Virus record (IMG/VR): IMGVR_UViG_3300017788_000062
Location: 1-41,638 of that record
Length of the DNA stretch: 41,638 nucleotides
Reading direction: 5' to 3' (one strand)
Origin: a virus
Part shown: piece after piece, positions 7,493 through 16,629 of the stretch
How the letters are laid out: each line of letters starts with the position of its first letter
Position numbering within the stretch: the first letter of the stretch is position 1
Notes under the pieces: model-generated
Databases searched by the model: none
Seen by the model: only the letters and a program-made list of their open reading frames with translations
What the model was told of the DNA's origin: nothing
Made by a program: the position numbers and the translations under genes

Positions 7493-10400
7493 TCACTGGA
7501 AATTAATCCGTGAAAACCCATCATCTTTAACGATCTCAAGACGGGTATCAACCATATCCTTGAGTACATCCAAGTGACTCACAATCCAAACAAAATCAAA
7601 GGTGCTCTTCAAAAATGAGAACAAATTAGACATGGCAGACAAATGGTCACTATCTGCACATCCAAATCCTTCATCAATAGCAATAAAGTTAGGACGTGGT
7701 AGATTAGATACATTGATCAACGCAACTCTAACTGCCAAAGAACTCACAAACTTCTCCAGTCCACTCGCCAGTTCCAATGGCCACTTCTTGTCCTCATATA
7801 CAATGTACGTCATAATGTTTTTACCATCTGTCTGAAATGATACAGTAAACTCCACAATCTGATTGAGTATGTTGTTAACCTCAGATTCAATTCCAGGCAA
7901 CGCTTTAGATATAATCTGATACTGAAGACCATCTCTGGATACAGCTTCCACATAGTATGTATAAGCATTATGGATCTTCTCAGTCTGTTTCATTTCAGCA
8001 ATCTTAGTTTCAATTTGAGACTTTTGATGATTCCACCCATTGATTTTGCTCTTAGCATCAGTGATATTTGAATTGACAGATTTGATGTTAAAGTCAATAT
8101 TCTTGAGGTTCAATTTAATATCGTTAACCTCCTTTTGTACCTTCACATTAGACTCAATAGCGTCCTTTGCATCATAATACTCCTTGATCTTGACGTTGAT
8201 TGATTCCAACAGATTCTTTTCCTTGACGATAGTATTCTCACGTTGCAATTGCTGATTTTCAAGAGTAGAAACATTCTTGGTTAAAGTTGATAGACTGTTA
8301 ACAAGATTTCTATATTCCTGATATTGATTTGCAATAGTCTCAATCACACCCAATTTGTTTTTGACCTCAGTCAACTTTTGAACCAATTGTTTGGCTTCAA
8401 CTTTATCATTTTCCAAATCTTCTTTGGTCTTGATTGCATCTTGAACAAAGACGTTATTAACACAATAAGTACAGTTAGGATCATACTTGTGTGATTCAAG
8501 TTTCTTCAACTTGTCCAACTTATTTGTAACAATCAACTTCTTACGGTTCAATTCACCTTCAATGTTAGACGCTTCCAACTTCAAAGTGTTGTACTCTGAA
8601 TACTTGGATTCAATGTCATCAGACTTGAACTTTTCAACCTTATCATTGATCGGTTTAATATCATTCTTCAACTTTTCAATGTTCGGAATTTCATTATCGT
8701 ACTTCAACTGTTCACTAACAATCTTCTTATCAGTGTTAATACGTTGTGACTCTAATGTCGTAACATCGGTTGTAGTAGTGTTGATCTTTATCAACTTTTT
8801 GGTAGCCTCTACAATCTTTTCATTTTCACCATCACGACTTTCCATCAAAGTCTTTAGTTCATCGTCTTTTAGATTAATTACAGACTCCGCATTAGTAATA
8901 CTGGTAGCCAGTGTTTCCAACTCAGCATTATAGTCAACCTTAGCAAAGTTCTTCATCAAAACCGCCCATTCACGCATCTGTTCATTAGCTAATTGATGCA
9001 ACTTATCAAATATGGTAAGTCCCATAAATTGAGCCAAAAGATCCTTACGTTCAGTTTGACCCAGATCAATAAACGATCCAGTCTTACTGTTTTGAATACT
9101 CAACACAGTTAGAATAAAATCATCATAAGTACCAACATAATCACGAATCAAGTCGTTGGTATTACGACGAGCTTCACCATTAAGTTCAATAATTTGACCT
9201 TTTTCTTCCTTCCAAAAACGTACATCCACTTTGACGCTTCCTTTTTTATCAGCGTTTCCAATACGTTCAATAAAGTAATCAACCTTATCAATTTCAAAGT
9301 TAAACTTACACCGAAACGACATCTTTTGAGTATTCATAACGTGAACGGCTTTGAAAGCACGATCACACTTATCAAATACGCAAAACGATAATGCCGAAAG
9401 AATGCTGGATTTACCACTTGCGTTTGCAGCAAATAGTCCTACAACGTCTTTCATTTTGTTAAAGTCAATGACGTTACCTTCGCCATAACTGAACATATTA
9501 TCAAACTCAAAACGTTTTGGCTTCCATCGAATATTCTTAGCGGTCAAATCTTTAACAATCAAGTCATTCAGTTCCTTGTTAATTCTTTCAACCTCACTAA
9601 TCAAAGAGTCTGGAATGTTGGTATGTTTGTCTTGAAGATACTCGGCAATCAACTTGTTTTGATACGACACGTTTGAAAGTCCATGAATATTCAAACTAGG
9701 TACCACCGAATTATTTACAATTGAAGACAACTGATCAACACGAAGAAAATTGATATCAACGATCTCAGTGTGTTTACGGATCTCTGAAATCACAGACTTC
9801 AATTCAGTCGCAACCGATTCAAACGCTTTAATACGAAGCGTGGTCTTCTTAGGAATGGTTGAAATATCAGTGATCAACTGACCTTTGTTAACTTCAACAG
9901 TAAAATAACCATAATCGTTCTTAACTTCAACGTGTTTAAACTTTAATGTCTTGAGATCCCAATATACGAATCCATGTCCCTTCAATTCCTCACCGTGGTT
10001 CTGTTGAATCAACGAGCCAGAATACACGACAGCTGGTTTACGAACATTCTCACTAGTGACGTGATAGTTTTGAAGAACTTGATGACGATGTATATCACCC
10101 AATAGAATAATCTGATGTCCATCAAACAATTCGTTTTTGGTATGACTTGTCACTTTATATCCGATATCTGTCACGGCACTATCAACTGGTCCATGATACA
10201 ATCCAATAATATAAGAAGCGTTATTAACATAAATCTTGGGAATATCAGAAAACTTTATGTAATTTTCAGGAGAATGTTCGTCAAACACCGAAAAGTTATT
10301 GAACAAAATATCTCCGAGTTGATACAAACCTGTGTCTTTTAGATAAAATAGATTGGAGTGTTTCAATGCATTAACAATCGGAGTCAAACTATCCAATCTA

Positions 10401-10705
10401 TTTTTATTGGCCAAAGTTGCATCATGATTGCCCGCAGTCAAAATTGTTGGACGAAGATCCGCTAGAGCCTTTAAAAACTTTGACGCAATTTCAACGCATT
10501 CGGGACTCAGATCGCTTTTGTTGTGAAAAACGTCTCCAACTACACAAACCGCAGTGGAATCGGGAGTCTTTTCAATAGCCTTGTACAAATTTGTAAAGAC
10601 TTCTTTGTATTCAGTATGACGTTTGGTCAACAGAATGTGAATATCTGCAATGTGCAGAATATTTGTGAACTTTGTGATATCACAGTTTAATTTGGTGGTA
10701 TTCAT
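7493..10705 (-). CDS. Fused Mre11-Rad50 (SbcD-SbcC / T4 gp47-gp46) recombination nuclease-ATPase
   Basis: One 1070-residue polypeptide contains both halves of the DNA end-processing complex that is normally encoded by two genes. Residues 1-350 are the Mre11/gp47 phosphoesterase: HIADIH (Asp21, His23), VVGDVFHN (Asp58), AGNHD (Asn93, His94), YHGP (His171) and GDIHRHQ (His206, His208). Residues 395-1070 are the Rad50/gp46 ATPase: Walker A GLFAANASGKSS (423-434), long coiled coils with a zinc-hook CTYC (745-748), a divergent signature LASGLEKF (979-986), Walker B FIAIDEGFG (1007-1015) and the switch histidine IVSHLD (1044). The complex resects double-strand ends for recombination-dependent replication. 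It sits directly after the primase gene (5-base gap). No stop or frameshift is visible at the junction, and the reading frame is continuous. Confidence 0.95.
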   Translation of the reverse strand: MNTTKLNCDITKFTNILHIADIHILLTKRHTEYKEVFTNLYKAIEKTPDSTAVCVVGDVFHNKSDLSPECVEIASKFLKALADLRPTILTAGNHDATLANKNRLDSLTPIVNALKHSNLFYLKDTGLYQLGDILFNNFSVFDEHSPENYIKFSDIPKIYVNNASYIIGLYHGPVDSAVTDIGYKVTSHTKNELFDGHQIILLGDIHRHQVLQNYHVTSENVRKPAVVYSGSLIQQNHGEELKGHGFVYWDLKTLKFKHVEVKNDYGYFTVEVNKGQLITDISTIPKKTTLRIKAFESVATELKSVISEIRKHTEIVDINFLRVDQLSSIVNNSVVPSLNIHGLSNVSYQNKLIAEYLQDKHTNIPDSLISEVERINKELNDLIVKDLTAKNIRWKPKRFEFDNMFSYGEGNVIDFNKMKDVVGLFAANASGKSSILSALSFCVFDKCDRAFKAVHVMNTQKMSFRCKFNFEIDKVDYFIERIGNADKKGSVKVDVRFWKEEKGQIIELNGEARRNTNDLIRDYVGTYDDFILTVLSIQNSKTGSFIDLGQTERKDLLAQFMGLTIFDKLHQLANEQMREWAVLMKNFAKVDYNAELETLATSITNAESVINLKDDELKTLMESRDGENEKIVEATKKLIKINTTTTDVTTLESQRINTDKKIVSEQLKYDNEIPNIEKLKNDIKPINDKVEKFKSDDIESKYSEYNTLKLEASNIEGELNRKKLIVTNKLDKLKKLESHKYDPNCTYCVNNVFVQDAIKTKEDLENDKVEAKQLVQKLTEVKNKLGVIETIANQYQEYRNLVNSLSTLTKNVSTLENQQLQRENTIVKEKNLLESINVKIKEYYDAKDAIESNVKVQKEVNDIKLNLKNIDFNIKSVNSNITDAKSKINGWNHQKSQIETKIAEMKQTEKIHNAYTYYVEAVSRDGLQYQIISKALPGIESEVNNILNQIVEFTVSFQTDGKNIMTYIVYEDKKWPLELASGLEKFVSSLAVRVALINVSNLPRPNFIAIDEGFGCADSDHLSAMSNLFSFLKSTFDFVWIVSHLDVLKDMVDTRLEIVKDDGFSRINFQ

Positions 10706-10710
10706 GTAAT

Positions 10711-11673
10711 TTAGGTAGACAATTTTAGTCGAAACAACGATTCAAAGTCTAACACAGATGTGTTTTCAATCATTTGCCATGTATTTTCAAAACCGATATC
10801 AGATGGATCTTTTCCATTTAGTTTAACCAATTTTGTTTCGATTCCATTTTTCATCATAAACTCGCAAATACGAATCGAATCTTTTAAAGCATCGTTATCC
10901 AAAACAATATTGACTTGTTTGACTTTATTACCAAGCAACGACGATTTCAACTTATTTGATAATGTTTTTCCAAACAAAGGTATTGCATTATTTTTTATGG
11001 CAATAGCATCAAACGATCCTTCAACCAAAGTTAATGGCTGATTATAATCCACAAACATTTCAAATCCAATAATGTTTTTGGATGAGCTACAATTGACATA
11101 TTTTATTTTAGATTCGTCAAAAATGCTTCGTGTGGCATAAAAATTGAGCTGTCCTGATATATCATACGAAGGTATTACCACTCTGTTTTGATATTGTCCT
11201 CTTTCACAATATCCAATGTTATAACGAAGAATATCGTATTTTGTAATATTTCTACTTTTCAAATATTTTAAAGCGTGTTTTCCACACAAACCAATTTCAT
11301 CGTTATAAAATGATTTGTACTCTTTTGGAAGAGTCAACGGTACAACTTCTTGTTGTTGTTCGTCAGAGAATAACTGTAAAATGGCTTCAATGTCAGTTTG
11401 AGGCAGTTTACGAAAGGTATCTATATTGTGGTAAATTTGACCCAAATATTCGCCGGACAATCCCAACTTTTTAAACAAGGTTCGAAGAGAAGTGCCAGAC
11501 AAACCACATACCCAACAATGATATTTGCCGGTTATCATGTTGATTTCCAGCTTTCTTTTATAATGTTTACAAACAGGACAATAATAAACAGCATCAGTGC
11601 CCTTACGAATTTTGGCAGACTGATTGAGTGCTTTGTTTAAAATTGATACGACTGTTTCCTGATGTAACAACAT
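10711..11673 (-). CDS. DnaG-type DNA primase (T4 gp61-like)
   Basis: A 320-residue primase that would lay RNA primers for lagging-strand synthesis. The N terminus has a zinc ribbon, YYCPVCKHY and YHCWVCGLSG (Cys32, 35, 53, 56), of the DnaG/gp61 type. A linker follows, then a DnaG-like core with NRVVIPSYDISGQLNFYATR (about 163-182). The TOPRIM domain has LVEGSFDAIA (Glu218) and IVLDNDALKD (Asp259, Asp261), the metal-binding acids. The C-terminal helicase-binding domain of bacterial DnaG is missing, as is normal for phage primases. It is sandwiched between the RuvC-like nuclease and the Mre11-Rad50 fusion, forming a replication and recombination operon. No SD sequence is visible in front of the ATG. 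Confidence 0.9.
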   Translation of the reverse strand: MLLHQETVVSILNKALNQSAKIRKGTDAVYYCPVCKHYKRKLEINMITGKYHCWVCGLSGTSLRTLFKKLGLSGEYLGQIYHNIDTFRKLPQTDIEAILQLFSDEQQQEVVPLTLPKEYKSFYNDEIGLCGKHALKYLKSRNITKYDILRYNIGYCERGQYQNRVVIPSYDISGQLNFYATRSIFDESKIKYVNCSSSKNIIGFEMFVDYNQPLTLVEGSFDAIAIKNNAIPLFGKTLSNKLKSSLLGNKVKQVNIVLDNDALKDSIRICEFMMKNGIETKLVKLNGKDPSDIGFENTWQMIENTSVLDFESLFRLKLST

Positions 11674-11697
11674 TCAGTCAACAATATCATACACACA

Positions 11698-12225
11698 CTA
11701 CTTTATCAATTTTTTATTTTGTTCTTCTGTAAACAATGCAGCCACCACCGCATCGTACATGTCACCGTTACGTTCATCCCAACTGCCCTTTTTCTTCTTT
11801 TTATCGTATTTTGACACATCAAAAAAGTTGACAATATTGGCTTTCACAAAATCTTTGGACTTCATGCCTTTGACTCTGGCCTTTCCAAACAACTGTTTAC
11901 GCATGGTGTTTACATGACACAAACTGATCTTAATATTGGTTTCTTCTGAAATGATATACTCAAATACTGCATTGAATCTTGCTAATTTAATGATGGTTTG
12001 TTGACTGGTTCTTCCACCCGCAAATCCACTCAACGCAGCTTCCAAATTGATATTGGTGATTTGATCATAATATATCGTGGACTTTAAAAAGTGCAAAACA
12101 AAAAAAGACTTTTCTTTCAAAGTCTCTAAATGTGATATATCTAAAAATCCAGCATCAACTATCTTACCGTCGTTTGAAACTGCCCATCCAACGGTAGATG
12201 TGCTAGCATCCAATCCTAATGTCAT
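11698..12225 (-). CDS. RuvC-like RNase H-fold nuclease (probable Holliday-junction resolvase)
   Basis: A 175-residue protein with the RuvC pattern of acidic residues: MTLGLDASTSTVGWAV (Asp6) in the first strand, NINLEAALSGF (Glu62), and the C-terminal NGDMYDAVVAALF (Asp155, Asp158). Length and layout match small RuvC-family resolvases, which cut four-way DNA junctions symmetrically. In a T4-like phage such an enzyme could debranch replicative DNA before packaging, the role of gp49 endonuclease VII, which is not seen here. The ATG is preceded by AAATAAGTT, a leader repeated before other genes in this window. It forms an operon with the primase and the Mre11-Rad50 fusion. Some phage RuvC-like proteins act on other DNA structures, so the exact substrate is inferred. 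Confidence 0.82.
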   Translation of the reverse strand: MTLGLDASTSTVGWAVSNDGKIVDAGFLDISHLETLKEKSFFVLHFLKSTIYYDQITNINLEAALSGFAGGRTSQQTIIKLARFNAVFEYIISEETNIKISLCHVNTMRKQLFGKARVKGMKSKDFVKANIVNFFDVSKYDKKKKKGSWDERNGDMYDAVVAALFTEEQNKKLIK

Positions 12226-12243
12226 AACTTATTTTTATTTTTA

Positions 12244-12540
12244 TTAAGGCTTATACTTTGTAGTATCAGTCACTCTGTAAAATCCGGCGCCCGGATTTTT
12301 AGCATCTCCCAAAACCTTGTTTTTGAAATTTTCTTGCTTGTTTGTGGCCATTCCAGTTGTAAATCCCGGTTCAATTGTCAATGCCACTGAAAGATTCGAA
12401 TAACCCATCGATCCTTGCAAACCTTTAATCATATTGTTGGTATTTGCAATTTTAGCATCAAAGGATCCACCGGCCTTTTGAGTGTTATATCTATCTTCGA
12501 GAGATGTAGTTAAAGATTTTCTATCTACTGGGGTTGGCAT
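12244..12540 (-). CDS. Small protein of unknown function in the virion block
   Basis: A 98-residue protein with no recognised domain. It begins MPTPVDRKSLTTSLEDRY, is rich in Gly, Asn, Thr and Lys, has no Cys and no membrane segment. It lies between the large adhesin-like gene and the RuvC-like gene. A TATTTATA motif sits about 18-25 bases before the ATG, which may give it its own promoter. Its composition would suit a small virion or scaffold component, but nothing in the sequence proves this. Confidence 0.6.
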   Translation of the reverse strand: MPTPVDRKSLTTSLEDRYNTQKAGGSFDAKIANTNNMIKGLQGSMGYSNLSVALTIEPGFTTGMATNKQENFKNKVLGDAKNPGAGFYRVTDTTKYKP

Positions 12541-12557
12541 AGTCTTTTATATTTAAT

Positions 12558-12565
12558 TATAAATA
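12558..12565 (-). promoter_or_regulatory. TATTTATA motif before the 98-residue gene
   Basis: The minus strand reads CCATATTTATAATT, 18-25 bases before the ATG at 12540, in the only gap between the adhesin-like and RuvC-like genes. Confidence 0.35.
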
Positions 12566-12568
12566 TGG

Positions 12569-15415
12569 TTATACGTCCCATTTAATCAAAAAATTTAGTG
12601 GATATTCACCAGTATTCTTTATGGGTGTAGATAATTTAGCAACTGCCACCAAATCAGAGTCACTATATAGTCCCACGGTGGTAATATATGGTGCCAAATA
12701 TGAACCAGTAATGTCCAATGATGCGCTTTGCTGATAGTTTTCAAACTCAGAATCAATGGTTGGTATACCATTGGTTGTAGAATACTTTGAAATCTTTGAA
12801 GTCAAATAAAACACCACATCTGATAGTGTTTTTCTGGTAGAAAATGGATTCAACAATTTATTGTATGTATCAATATCAAGTCTATTGATAAAGAATTTCC
12901 ACAATATTTTTGCATCATTTAGTGATACTTTTCCATCACCATCAAAATCAAATTGAGACTCCAAACTAACCAATCGTGGTTTATAATAAGAGTATTCAAG
13001 TTTTAATGTATATTGTCCATATTCATACAAACTCTTATAGTAATCCAACAAACTTTGTTCAGATTCGTTTTCAATTACATATGGTGTCCAAAAAGTATTG
13101 TCATCTTCAAAATTTGGATTTCCCGGCGTGTTAACATCGGTAATATACAACAAAATCAAATTGATATCTCTAAAATCAGTTTCACCATCACCAAACAAAT
13201 CAAACGTAGGACGTGTAACATTAAGTGCAGTAGAATTGGTACTGACATTAAACTCGCCAGGATTTACAACACAAATAACAGAACGTTCGTTGATTGTTAC
13301 TTTACCATCATATTGTAAATCATATTTGTACTGATTTGTATCATTGGTTTTGAAAATGTTTTGAAACTGTGATCCTGTATTTGATAATACAATTTCACCA
13401 TTTCTATAAAATACATTACCCGCATGGTAATTTGTACGTAATGAATCAATAGTAGAAATATAAGCATGTCCACACATATTGGTCAAATCAGATTGTGCAA
13501 CAGTTGGACTCACTAAAAACGAATTGCTAGATGTAAAATCTGAAACTACAAACGGCGATCCTATTACTACGCATTTTTCACTAATCGCAACATCATAACC
13601 ATATGACATATAAGGATAACCTATACTCTTTTTCTTATAGTCATATGTCACCGCACTTACAACAGATCCTGTTTTTTCTAACAAAACATATTGACCATTA
13701 AAAAGATTTACATCGTCAAATGATTGACTGATTGAACTAGATACATTTGCTTTTGTTGCTAAAGTGTTGCTAGAAGATACACATCCTATCAATACTTTGT
13801 TGTTGAATACATCAACAGAACATCCCAGTTTGTTGTCTTTGATTGTATAATCATCACCAATATATTTTTCAATTAAATCCCAATAGTGTTGTGATGCACT
13901 AACATAAATACCGCTGGTATCTGGCGAGTTTATTGGACAGTCTGTTTTATTATAAATGTATGCAGCACCACGATTGTGTTGGGTAGTGGATCCACTATAT
14001 TCATAGTAACTTGCATCTTCTGGTGCTCCAATTACAATCGTATTTCCATGTATTCGAATATCGTGACCAAACTTATCATATGAATTTTTGACATAATTGT
14101 ATGATTGAATGTTGTCAAACGGTACATTTTGTGAACCAGTCACTGATGAAAAAGTGTGTGTCAACGACCAACCACCAGATGCGCTTTCAAACAAATAAAC
14201 TTGTGGATTTTCTAATGAAGATGTTTCAGCAATCAATATTGAATTGGATCCGGATTTATCAATACACACTGTAGTACCAAAGGACTTTCCGGATCTGATA
14301 CTACTAATCACTGTGGTAGGTGATGCTGAAATTGATATAGTATTGAGAGAACTAGTAGTGTAACTGTAAACGTAAACTGTGCCATCATTGTATCCATTTG
14401 CACCAACAACCAAATATTTATTATTTAATGACACACTATTACCAAATGTGTTATAATCTGTATTGATCGGCGAGTTTACTTTTGTTGCAGAAAATAAAGA
14501 TCCAGCAAGAACATTAGCTGCAGATGAAGTTGGATTGAGCAAATAAACGTCAACCAGACTTTTATATGGATATGTTACTCCATTATAAGACCCAGAAAAA
14601 TATGGATCGCCAACCACAAAAACGTTGTTATGAACGTCAAATGACAATCCATAACCATCTCGTATAACAGATATTCCACCGGTACCAAATGTTCCACCGG
14701 TACCTGATGTACCCGATGTATTGGATGCTTTCATTGACTGTGCGGTACCATAATAGGTATAAATTCCTTCTGCGGCATTAAAACGATATACATCAACACT
14801 GCCTGTACCGTTTTGGTTTTCATACTGAGGATTTGGATTTCCTATTGCAGCATATATTCCGTGTGCTTCTGCTTTGTGTCCAAACAAAGTTACAGGACCA
14901 ACCGTTCCGTTTGTAAACGTAGTTGTAGGTGCTTTAGATTTGACATCAACGTAATTTATAAAATGTGTACCATCTACATATAAATTACCATATGTGTCAT
15001 CATACAATGTATAATCTTTGTCTTTGGAATAATCGTAAATGACTACCGAATCTGTTTGTATTGATTCTCCAAAATATATGCGTGGCAAAGTAATACGTAC
15101 ACACGTGTTTTGTAACACTTTAAACACTTTGTCAGCATCAGTTGTTTCCAAACCAAAAGATTGTGCTATGTTATCGTTATAATAAGAATTTTTAATTAGT
15201 TGATAAACCAATCTTTTGTACGTACCGTTGTTATTTTGGTCAGCTGGTGTTTGACCAAACTTTGCAGCAGATGCTGAATCGTAAAAAAGATAACTACTAC
15301 TTACAAAATAACCTTCTTCCACCGTTTGAATCGAACTGGTAGCATTTAGTGCCCATGACTTGTTCGAAATAAACGGTGTATTAAAGATTTCATCTGATTG
15401 TATAGACTTAATCAT
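12569..15415 (-). CDS. Large adhesin-like virion protein: FG-GAP beta-propeller repeats plus dockerin-like calcium motifs
   Basis: A 948-residue protein, probably exposed on the tail or a fibre. From about residue 170 to 660 it carries repeats of the FG-GAP/integrin propeller type, with strands such as NKYLVVGANGYNDGTVYVY, GNTIVIGAPEDAS and EKCVVIGSPF, each preceded by a GxSV or GxDI element. Near 738-760 (FDLFGDGETDFRDINLILLY) and 822-842 (FDFDGDGKVSLNDAKILWKF) are two segments with the dockerin pattern: an EF-hand-like DxDGDG loop followed by a helix. The last 39 residues (VGLYSDSDLVAVAKLS and LIKWDV) match the end of the next upstream gene product, suggesting a common docking module. Dockerins usually bind cohesins. 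Here they may simply be calcium-stabilised joints. The virion role is inferred. Confidence 0.7.
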   Translation of the reverse strand: MIKSIQSDEIFNTPFISNKSWALNATSSIQTVEEGYFVSSSYLFYDSASAAKFGQTPADQNNNGTYKRLVYQLIKNSYYNDNIAQSFGLETTDADKVFKVLQNTCVRITLPRIYFGESIQTDSVVIYDYSKDKDYTLYDDTYGNLYVDGTHFINYVDVKSKAPTTTFTNGTVGPVTLFGHKAEAHGIYAAIGNPNPQYENQNGTGSVDVYRFNAAEGIYTYYGTAQSMKASNTSGTSGTGGTFGTGGISVIRDGYGLSFDVHNNVFVVGDPYFSGSYNGVTYPYKSLVDVYLLNPTSSAANVLAGSLFSATKVNSPINTDYNTFGNSVSLNNKYLVVGANGYNDGTVYVYSYTTSSLNTISISASPTTVISSIRSGKSFGTTVCIDKSGSNSILIAETSSLENPQVYLFESASGGWSLTHTFSSVTGSQNVPFDNIQSYNYVKNSYDKFGHDIRIHGNTIVIGAPEDASYYEYSGSTTQHNRGAAYIYNKTDCPINSPDTSGIYVSASQHYWDLIEKYIGDDYTIKDNKLGCSVDVFNNKVLIGCVSSSNTLATKANVSSSISQSFDDVNLFNGQYVLLEKTGSVVSAVTYDYKKKSIGYPYMSYGYDVAISEKCVVIGSPFVVSDFTSSNSFLVSPTVAQSDLTNMCGHAYISTIDSLRTNYHAGNVFYRNGEIVLSNTGSQFQNIFKTNDTNQYKYDLQYDGKVTINERSVICVVNPGEFNVSTNSTALNVTRPTFDLFGDGETDFRDINLILLYITDVNTPGNPNFEDDNTFWTPYVIENESEQSLLDYYKSLYEYGQYTLKLEYSYYKPRLVSLESQFDFDGDGKVSLNDAKILWKFFINRLDIDTYNKLLNPFSTRKTLSDVVFYLTSKISKYSTTNGIPTIDSEFENYQQSASLDITGSYLAPYITTVGLYSDSDLVAVAKLSTPIKNTGEYPLNFLIKWDV

Positions 15416-15419
15416 TCGA

Positions 15420-16625
15420 TTAAAAATCCAAACGAACCTTGATTAACAATTCATTTGAGAATGTTTTTTGTGCAGGTCTGCTCAACTTGGCTACTGCAAC
15501 AAGTTCATTATTTGAGTTATACAATCCTACACTGGTTGGATAAACTTTAGGATCTGTCAAAAACTCTGTTTGTTTAATATCACCACGTTGGTTAGTGTTT
15601 GATGCGGTTTGATAAGTAAACGTCGGATTGTTTGTGTAGTTAAAATCTCTATTTTTTACACGTACAAAATAATGACGTGATGGAACAAATTCAGATCTAC
15701 GTACTTTCAAATATTGTTTGTAAGAACCGTTTGTAATTCCATCGTTATTTGCTATAGCGTCGTATGTTTGTTGTTTTATATCTGGCGTTGCAGATGTTCC
15801 ATCAGGAACAGTAGTTCTGGCAGTGTATGCTGAGTTTGTAATACAACCAATTCTTCTTAAAAACTCAACATTTAAAATTACTACACCGGCTTTTGGATAA
15901 ACCAAACCAATAGGAAGATCAAAATACCTTGAAAACGTAGTACCTGTATATCCACCAGATGCTAAAGTAATTCTTCCGGTTGATGGTTCACCTTCACTTG
16001 TATCCCAATATTTTGCCTGACCAGTGGTCGTATCATAATTACCCAACACCAAATTGTAATAAGCAGCAGAACCACTTGATGCTACAACAGCAGAATCATC
16101 AATTAGTTTTACAATAATATTTTCAGAACTGCCTGTACTTGCGAGAGTTATTTGAAATTGTCCCGGATCAATTTGATCTTTAACTTTTTGTGAATTGAAC
16201 GTCAACGCAACAAAATCAGTTGACAATGTGCTTACTGTTACAGAACCACCGGCTAATTGACTTTTAACAGAAAAATTTTCACTATTATTCAATTCGTTGG
16301 TGTATTGAGTAAAAATAGCTTTTGTTTGACGAAGTTGAATATTGTTGTACTCGTCATATCCAGTAACATAACCGTTTGTATTTCCATACGCAATACTAAA
16401 AAGATTTTCTGCTGAACTGGTTGTAACAGAGCTTGGATATACATCCAAATAGTAATATCCATTGTATGCATCAAATCTATTGGATCCTGATATAGTTGAT
16501 TGTAAACTGCTACTGTTCAATAAATTTTGATCGATTGTCGTACTACCATCGTCAAAAAAGCCAGATGATACTTTTATCAATCTTCCCACTACAATATCAG
16601 CTTGTTCAAATTGCTTATAAATCAT
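15420..16625 (-). CDS. Virion structural protein sharing its C-terminal module with the FG-GAP/dockerin protein
   Basis: A 401-residue Ser/Thr/Asn-rich protein of beta character with no membrane segments. Its last 40 residues (SVGLYNSNNELVAVAKLS and ELLIKVRLDF) closely resemble the end of the 948-residue protein encoded 4 bases downstream. The shared ending is probably the part that attaches these proteins to the tail or baseplate. The ATG is 4 bases after the stop of the preceding gene, so the two genes and the next are one transcription unit. The stretch VRRSEFVPSRHYFVRVKNRDF shortly before the C-terminal module is basic and may be a linker or strand exchange region. No enzymatic motif is visible. 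Confidence 0.65.
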   Translation of the reverse strand: MIYKQFEQADIVVGRLIKVSSGFFDDGSTTIDQNLLNSSSLQSTISGSNRFDAYNGYYYLDVYPSSVTTSSAENLFSIAYGNTNGYVTGYDEYNNIQLRQTKAIFTQYTNELNNSENFSVKSQLAGGSVTVSTLSTDFVALTFNSQKVKDQIDPGQFQITLASTGSSENIIVKLIDDSAVVASSGSAAYYNLVLGNYDTTTGQAKYWDTSEGEPSTGRITLASGGYTGTTFSRYFDLPIGLVYPKAGVVILNVEFLRRIGCITNSAYTARTTVPDGTSATPDIKQQTYDAIANNDGITNGSYKQYLKVRRSEFVPSRHYFVRVKNRDFNYTNNPTFTYQTASNTNQRGDIKQTEFLTDPKVYPTSVGLYNSNNELVAVAKLSRPAQKTFSNELLIKVRLDF

Positions 16626-16629
16626 AAAA

